This document shows, in pieces, positions 56,447-60,186 of a stretch of 60,186 nt of DNA (position 1 is its first letter; every line of letters starts with the position of its first letter). This DNA comes from Bacteroidales bacterium (GTDB lineage Bacteria; Bacteroidota; Bacteroidia; Bacteroidales; JAUNSR01): the NCBI GenBank assembly GCA_030539115.1, contig JAUNSR010000020.1, positions 1-60,186 on the forward strand, read 5' to 3'. Below the pieces are notes generated by a model, which was not told where the DNA came from, searched no databases, and saw only the letters and a program-made list of their open reading frames with translations. The position numbers and the translations under genes were made by a program.

Positions 56447-57218
56447 CGATATTCGTTTACCCTTTCTTCTTTTTTGATGCTTCTTTCCTTGTATTATTAA
56501 ATATTTTTATCTTTTTGGCAATCGTTGGCTTCCTCACACACCTATAAAGTGCAGTCGTTGAAATGAAAATTTTTTACCCCATGCCACTGAAACTTTGCAG
56601 CAGCCACCTCAGATACTCTCTTTTTATCGTCAACAGCTGAATATTTTGAATGAGATTTTTTGTCTCACTGTTCCTGCTGACTTAATAATCATCAGCAACA
56701 AGCTTTATTCTATTTTCAATCGACTTTATTCTTTTTTTTAATCGTCGCTTTTGTGATTTTCATCTTCATTTTTTTTGATTTACTTAAGTATGTTGCGTAA
56801 ACGACTTAAATTTTTGTTTCAAAACACTTTAGTTAAATCAAATATATATTTGAGTATTTTAAAAATTTGTTTGATTAAAATAAAAAATAGACTAATGAAA
56901 ATGAAAATAGGTTGGTTAAAGATTGATTTTTAGATGGATTAATTTACGCTATAACATTTAATTTTAAAATTGGGTTTGGTATAGGTGTTAATTGACTTGT
57001 CCTAAATTTGGTTGACAGTTTATTTGTTAAAACTGATATTGTTTACACTTTTGAAAATGGAGGGGCTTGAGTTCAACTTATAAATGCAATTTCAAGATAG
57101 TGTTTTAGAGAGAATATATTACAATTTGCAAAAAAATAACAATTAATATTTGTATGTTATTTTAAAAAAATATTAAATTTAATTGCTGTTAGAACCGTAA
57201 TATTAAATTTATTGAGCT
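56447..57218. other. Gene-free stretch with short hairpins and a possible IS-end remnant
   Basis: No gene seen. Two short hairpins follow each other: TGAGA/TCTCA (56651-56667) and GCTGA/TCAGC (56676-56696). At about 56993-57016 the sequence TTGTCCTAAATTTGGTTGAC resembles terminal sequences of Bacteroidota IS3-type elements, but no partner end or transposase is present. The remainder is simple AT-rich sequence. Confidence 0.4.
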
Positions 57219-57728
57219 ATGAAAACATTTAAAATTCTCTTTTTATTTTTAATTTTAGGAAGCACATATGCTTTTCCAAGCCAAATTGTTAAAGAGTGGT
57301 GCGTTCCTTATCCTTTAAATGATGAAAATATCAGTTCTATATCTATTACTTCTATAGATGAAGGCTATGGATGTGTTAGCACTGAATTCACATATAAAGA
57401 GCATAAATTCAGATTGGACCTTTATTATTCAAATGGAACTGGAATGAATCCTGAAACGTATGTTTATGGATTTATCCAAATTTTATGTGATACTCATAAT
57501 CATCCATATGTAAATTACGATTATTGTTCTTATGAACAGTTCAGTACACAGACTCAATCTTTTTCTGGTTCTTCGTGTAGCACTTTAGTTAGAGGAACAA
57601 TAACGAAAAATTATACACCTGGTTATCATTATTCACAAAAGGTTCAGGCGCTAATTTATTATGACCTACAGAATAATACGTTCAGGATTGATATGTATGA
57701 TTACGAGTGGGAGCCTGAAACTACTTAA
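57219..57728 (+). CDS. Secreted hypothetical protein
   Basis: 169 aa. A clear signal peptide (MKTFKILFLFLILGSTYA) is followed by a beta-rich mature domain of about 150 residues containing five cysteines (EWCVPYP, GYGCVSTEF, QILCDTHNHP, YDYCSYEQF and SGSSCSTLVR), so one or more disulphides are possible in the periplasm. No family or catalytic motif recognised. The ATG at 57219 is the only good start. It lies between a gene-free stretch and the repeat that precedes the MG2-type gene. Confidence 0.65.
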   Translation: MKTFKILFLFLILGSTYAFPSQIVKEWCVPYPLNDENISSISITSIDEGYGCVSTEFTYKEHKFRLDLYYSNGTGMNPETYVYGFIQILCDTHNHPYVNYDYCSYEQFSTQTQSFSGSSCSTLVRGTITKNYTPGYHYSQKVQALIYYDLQNNTFRIDMYDYEWEPETT

Positions 57729-57811
57729 AAATATTAACACTAATATTTATTAACCTGTTACTATTCTAACAGCATTTCAGTATTACTTTATTTATATATG
57801 ATTATAAGAAC

Positions 57812-57889
57812 TCCATAACTCGTTTAAAGGCAAAACCCTCAAATGGCGCATTTGTACCTTAGTGTTAAAAAATAAATTATATACAAATG
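57812..57889 (+). repeat. Second dispersed repeat family, single copy set 3
   Basis: CCATAACTCGTTTAAAG (diverged) followed by AAATGGCGCATTTGTACCTT and AG, then TTATATACAAATG. The unit's final AAATG supplies the start codon (57887) of the MG2-type gene, so this copy forms its 5' region with an imperfect -7 box TACCTTAG at 57854-57861. Confidence 0.75.
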
Positions 57890-60186
57890 GGAAAAAGATT
57901 TAACCTTATCATATACCTGACTATTTTGATGTTTTGCTTTAATACGGTTTTAGGACAGAGAGATTCTGTTTTGTATAGGAACTTGGTAAATCAAAGCAAA
58001 GCATATATTCATGAGAAAGTTTATACAATGACAGACCGCGGCTATTATTATGCAGGCGATACAGTTTGGTTGAGAAGCTTTATTGTAGATGCGGCAACAA
58101 ATCTGCCTTTAAACTCAAGCATTTATAATTATATTGATTTGATAGACTGGAGAACAAGAAAGACTGTAAGGTCGGTTGTTGTCAGGCGCAGTGACAATGA
58201 TATATATAAAGGCTATATAGCTCTTGATGATACATTGATGAGCGGAAAATATCTGTTGAATTCTTACACCAAATACCAGCTTTCAGACAACCGGACAAAT
58301 CTTTTTACGAGAATAATAAATGTGTATGGAGTCGATGCCTCGCAGTATGATGAGAAGAAGCTTTATAATAGACTGCATGATGATGTTGAGACTGAAAGGA
58401 GAAAAACAGCAGAGAAAAATAACCCTGAAGAATATAAAAGGTTGAAAGATAAGCGAGATATAAATGTAAGGTTTTATCCTGAAGGAGGAGGTATGGTTAT
58501 TGGCACTCTTTCTCAGATTGCATTTGAAGCTTGCGACAAAAAAGAGAAGCCTTTATATGTAGATGGGAAACTGTATGATTCAAACAATAATTTTATTCTT
58601 GAGTTTAAAAGTCTGCATCGTGGAATGGGTGTCTTTTCTTTCGTTCCACAAAATGAAAATGGCTATTATTGCATACTAAAGACAAGAGGCAATGATTCTG
58701 TAAAGGTGTCTCTTCCGGGTATTGTAAAGTCGGGAGTTGCTTTAAGTGCAATTCCTTTTAGAAATAATATAAAGGTAAGAATTTCGGCAACTGATGATGT
58801 TGATTTGAATGATTACAGAATAGTTGCCATTGAGCGTGGTGTACCGCTATGGATAAAGAATATAGACAAAAGAGAGTTTCTTTTGGATAAGTCAGACTTT
58901 AAAGAGGGTATAGTTTCACTTGCTTTGGTAAGTCTTGAGGGTGAGATAAAGAGCATAAGAAAATGCTTTATAGAGAATAAGGGTGAAGATATAGCAGTTG
59001 AAGGAGGAAAGAGTTCCTATGGAAAAAGGGAGAGGGTTGAACTGATGCTTAAAAATATTGATTTGAGAAATACTTCATGTGCAGTTTCGATAACAAATGG
59101 AGCTTTTGATCAAACAGACAATGTTCAGACAGCGCGTTCATGGCTTTTGCTTTCGTCGGAAATAAAAGATTATCTAACAAACCCCAATGTTTATTTTAGT
59201 GATGATGAGATTGGCAGGTATGCCGACTTGGTTATGATGGTGAAAGGATGGACAAGTTATAATATAGATGGAGCATTAAAAGGAGAAATTGAAAGGCCGA
59301 CGTCATCGTTTGAAACCGGAATAGATATAAAGGGGGAGGCACTTTCGTTGGTGAGAAGAAAGCCTGTAAAGGATGCTGCAATAAGACTTACAATCCCGGA
59401 CTATTCATTTATAAAGGAGACAAGATCAGACGAAAATGGAAATTATGCCTTTGAAAATCTTGAGATACCTGACTCAACAACTATATGGATTTCAGGGCTT
59501 ACCAAAAGCGGAAAGGAAAACCTTCTTCTCAAGATAAATTTGGATGGTAAGAAAAATGTAGAACCTCACACTCTGTTTGATGCCTTAAACGTCTATACTG
59601 ATGATTGGGAAACAAGGAATATAAAAGGTCTTGACTTTGCTAAAGTTATAGAAAACTCGACGCTGAGAAACTATAACCTGCCTGAAGTGGATGTTCTTGC
59701 AAATAGGATAGAAAAGCCTAAAGTTCCGGTTATAAGCAAATTTAGCACATTGATGCCAAACTCATTATTGGAGAGAAAAAGAACTCAAAGACTTAAAGAT
59801 GTGTTAACGTCGAGTTCTTCAGGCTTTTTTATAAATACTCCTGTTGTTATTAATGGGGAAATAGGTGAAAAAAACAATAGACAAATAACAGAGGAGTTTA
59901 CACATTTAAGAATGCGCTTCCGTTATAGAGCGCAATTTTGCAGGCTGTATATAGATGGAATGATGCAGCCGGAATTTATGGAGGAGTTTTGGTACAATAA
60001 TCTTAGAGGAGATGGAATTGAACAAGTAGAGATTATGGATGCAATTTCAGCAAATTCATTTAATAGTACTGAGGGCACATTCCCAATAGTTTATGTAACT
60101 TTAAGAAAAGGCGATGTGGAGAGAGATATTTTAGCCCCCAATTTTGCATATAAGCTTATATCATCTTTTCAAAAGCCTGTTGATTT
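57887..60186 (+). CDS. Large secreted MG2 / carboxypeptidase-regulatory-like protein, cut by the window end
   Basis: The first about 766 codons of an open frame that runs off the window. The signal peptide is MGKRFNLIIYLTILMFCFNT then VLG. Next comes an MG2-like (alpha-2-macroglobulin) domain: KVYTMTDRGYYYAGDTVWLR, DSVLYRNL and the NPEEYKRLKDKRDINVRFYP segment, then FYPEGGGMVIG. A CarboxypepD_reg-like beta-sandwich follows near residue 475-560 (RRKPVKDAAIRLTIPDYSF, ENGNYAFENL). The last part, with TPVVINGEIGE and the YVTLRKGD strand, resembles a TonB plug. Family members are large Bacteroidota surface proteins of unknown role. The start codon comes from the repeat just upstream. Confidence 0.85.
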   Translation, partial: MGKRFNLIIYLTILMFCFNTVLGQRDSVLYRNLVNQSKAYIHEKVYTMTDRGYYYAGDTVWLRSFIVDAATNLPLNSSIYNYIDLIDWRTRKTVRSVVVRRSDNDIYKGYIALDDTLMSGKYLLNSYTKYQLSDNRTNLFTRIINVYGVDASQYDEKKLYNRLHDDVETERRKTAEKNNPEEYKRLKDKRDINVRFYPEGGGMVIGTLSQIAFEACDKKEKPLYVDGKLYDSNNNFILEFKSLHRGMGVFSFVPQNENGYYCILKTRGNDSVKVSLPGIVKSGVALSAIPFRNNIKVRISATDDVDLNDYRIVAIERGVPLWIKNIDKREFLLDKSDFKEGIVSLALVSLEGEIKSIRKCFIENKGEDIAVEGGKSSYGKRERVELMLKNIDLRNTSCAVSITNGAFDQTDNVQTARSWLLLSSEIKDYLTNPNVYFSDDEIGRYADLVMMVKGWTSYNIDGALKGEIERPTSSFETGIDIKGEALSLVRRKPVKDAAIRLTIPDYSFIKETRSDENGNYAFENLEIPDSTTIWISGLTKSGKENLLLKINLDGKKNVEPHTLFDALNVYTDDWETRNIKGLDFAKVIENSTLRNYNLPEVDVLANRIEKPKVPVISKFSTLMPNSLLERKRTQRLKDVLTSSSSGFFINTPVVINGEIGEKNNRQITEEFTHLRMRFRYRAQFCRLYIDGMMQPEFMEEFWYNNLRGDGIEQVEIMDAISANSFNSTEGTFPIVYVTLRKGDVERDILAPNFAYKLISSFQKPVD

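Overview
The window looks like a chromosomal segment of an AT-rich Bacteroidota, most probably Bacteroidales. Three things point there. Many genes and tRNAs are preceded by the phylum's promoter signature (-7 box TAnnTTTG, several with a TTTG or TTG about 18-23 bp upstream). The gene order DUF4271 - hemD-like - rnpA - yidD - tatD - tyrS is typical of Bacteroides relatives. The envelope proteins are also characteristic: two TonB-dependent receptors, a DUF4249 lipoprotein, LamG and GH20 lipoproteins and an MG2-type large secreted protein. No phage, integrase, transposase or cas gene is visible. Most of the window is core chromosome, and the unusual material lies between genes.

Layout. 0.1-3.4 kb: a Nudix-like/TPR protein on the minus strand, then a CDF metal exporter and an NAD-dependent epimerase. 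3.5-8.6 kb: LOG protein, DUF4271, hemD-like, rnpA, yidD, TatD, tyrS and tRNA-Gln. 8.7-17.4 kb (minus strand): CorC-type protein, a 1.4-kb gene-free gap with repeats, a GH20 hexosaminidase, a decayed YeiH-type fragment, a secreted TIM-barrel isomerase with a Tat-exported Gfo/Idh/MocA oxidoreductase, and an HU protein. 17.7-24.1 kb (plus): two overlapping rhomboid proteases, an EEP-family protein, an M3 metallopeptidase and a secreted hypothetical. 24.2-28.1 kb (minus): parE, coaD and an S41 protease as one operon. 28.4-30.5 kb: a tandem 84-bp promoter-bearing repeat and argS. 30.7-45.6 kb (mostly minus): LamG lipoprotein, tRNA-Arg, DUF4249/TonB receptor pair, a second repeat family, U32 protein, CoA-transferase, a small membrane protein, a second TonB receptor, gyrB, a tRNA-Glu - rpsT - tRNA-Glu unit and DUF2721. 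45.9-48.3 kb (plus): recO, aquaporin, mnmD. 48.4-56.4 kb (minus): DedA-like, multi-pass membrane protein, purD, S9 peptidase, THUMP methyltransferase with a disordered tail, serine acetyltransferase. 57.2-60.2 kb (plus): a secreted hypothetical and the truncated MG2-type protein.

How the genes fit together. There are translation and RNA-processing functions (tyrS, argS, rnpA, rpsT, mnmD, RNA methyltransferase, U32, four tRNAs), DNA topology and repair (gyrB, parE, HU, recO), cofactor and nucleotide synthesis (coaD, purD, hemD-like, cysE), fermentation (CoA-transferase) and envelope proteolysis and nutrient uptake. Two dispersed repeat families carry -7-like boxes and usually sit directly upstream of genes in the reading direction (argS, U32, S9 peptidase, MG2 protein). 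Together with a two-copy CRISPR-like repeat/spacer unit at 11.1 kb and an rnpA promoter embedded in a terminator loop, these are the most interesting observations. I found no convincing multi-gene undescribed system.
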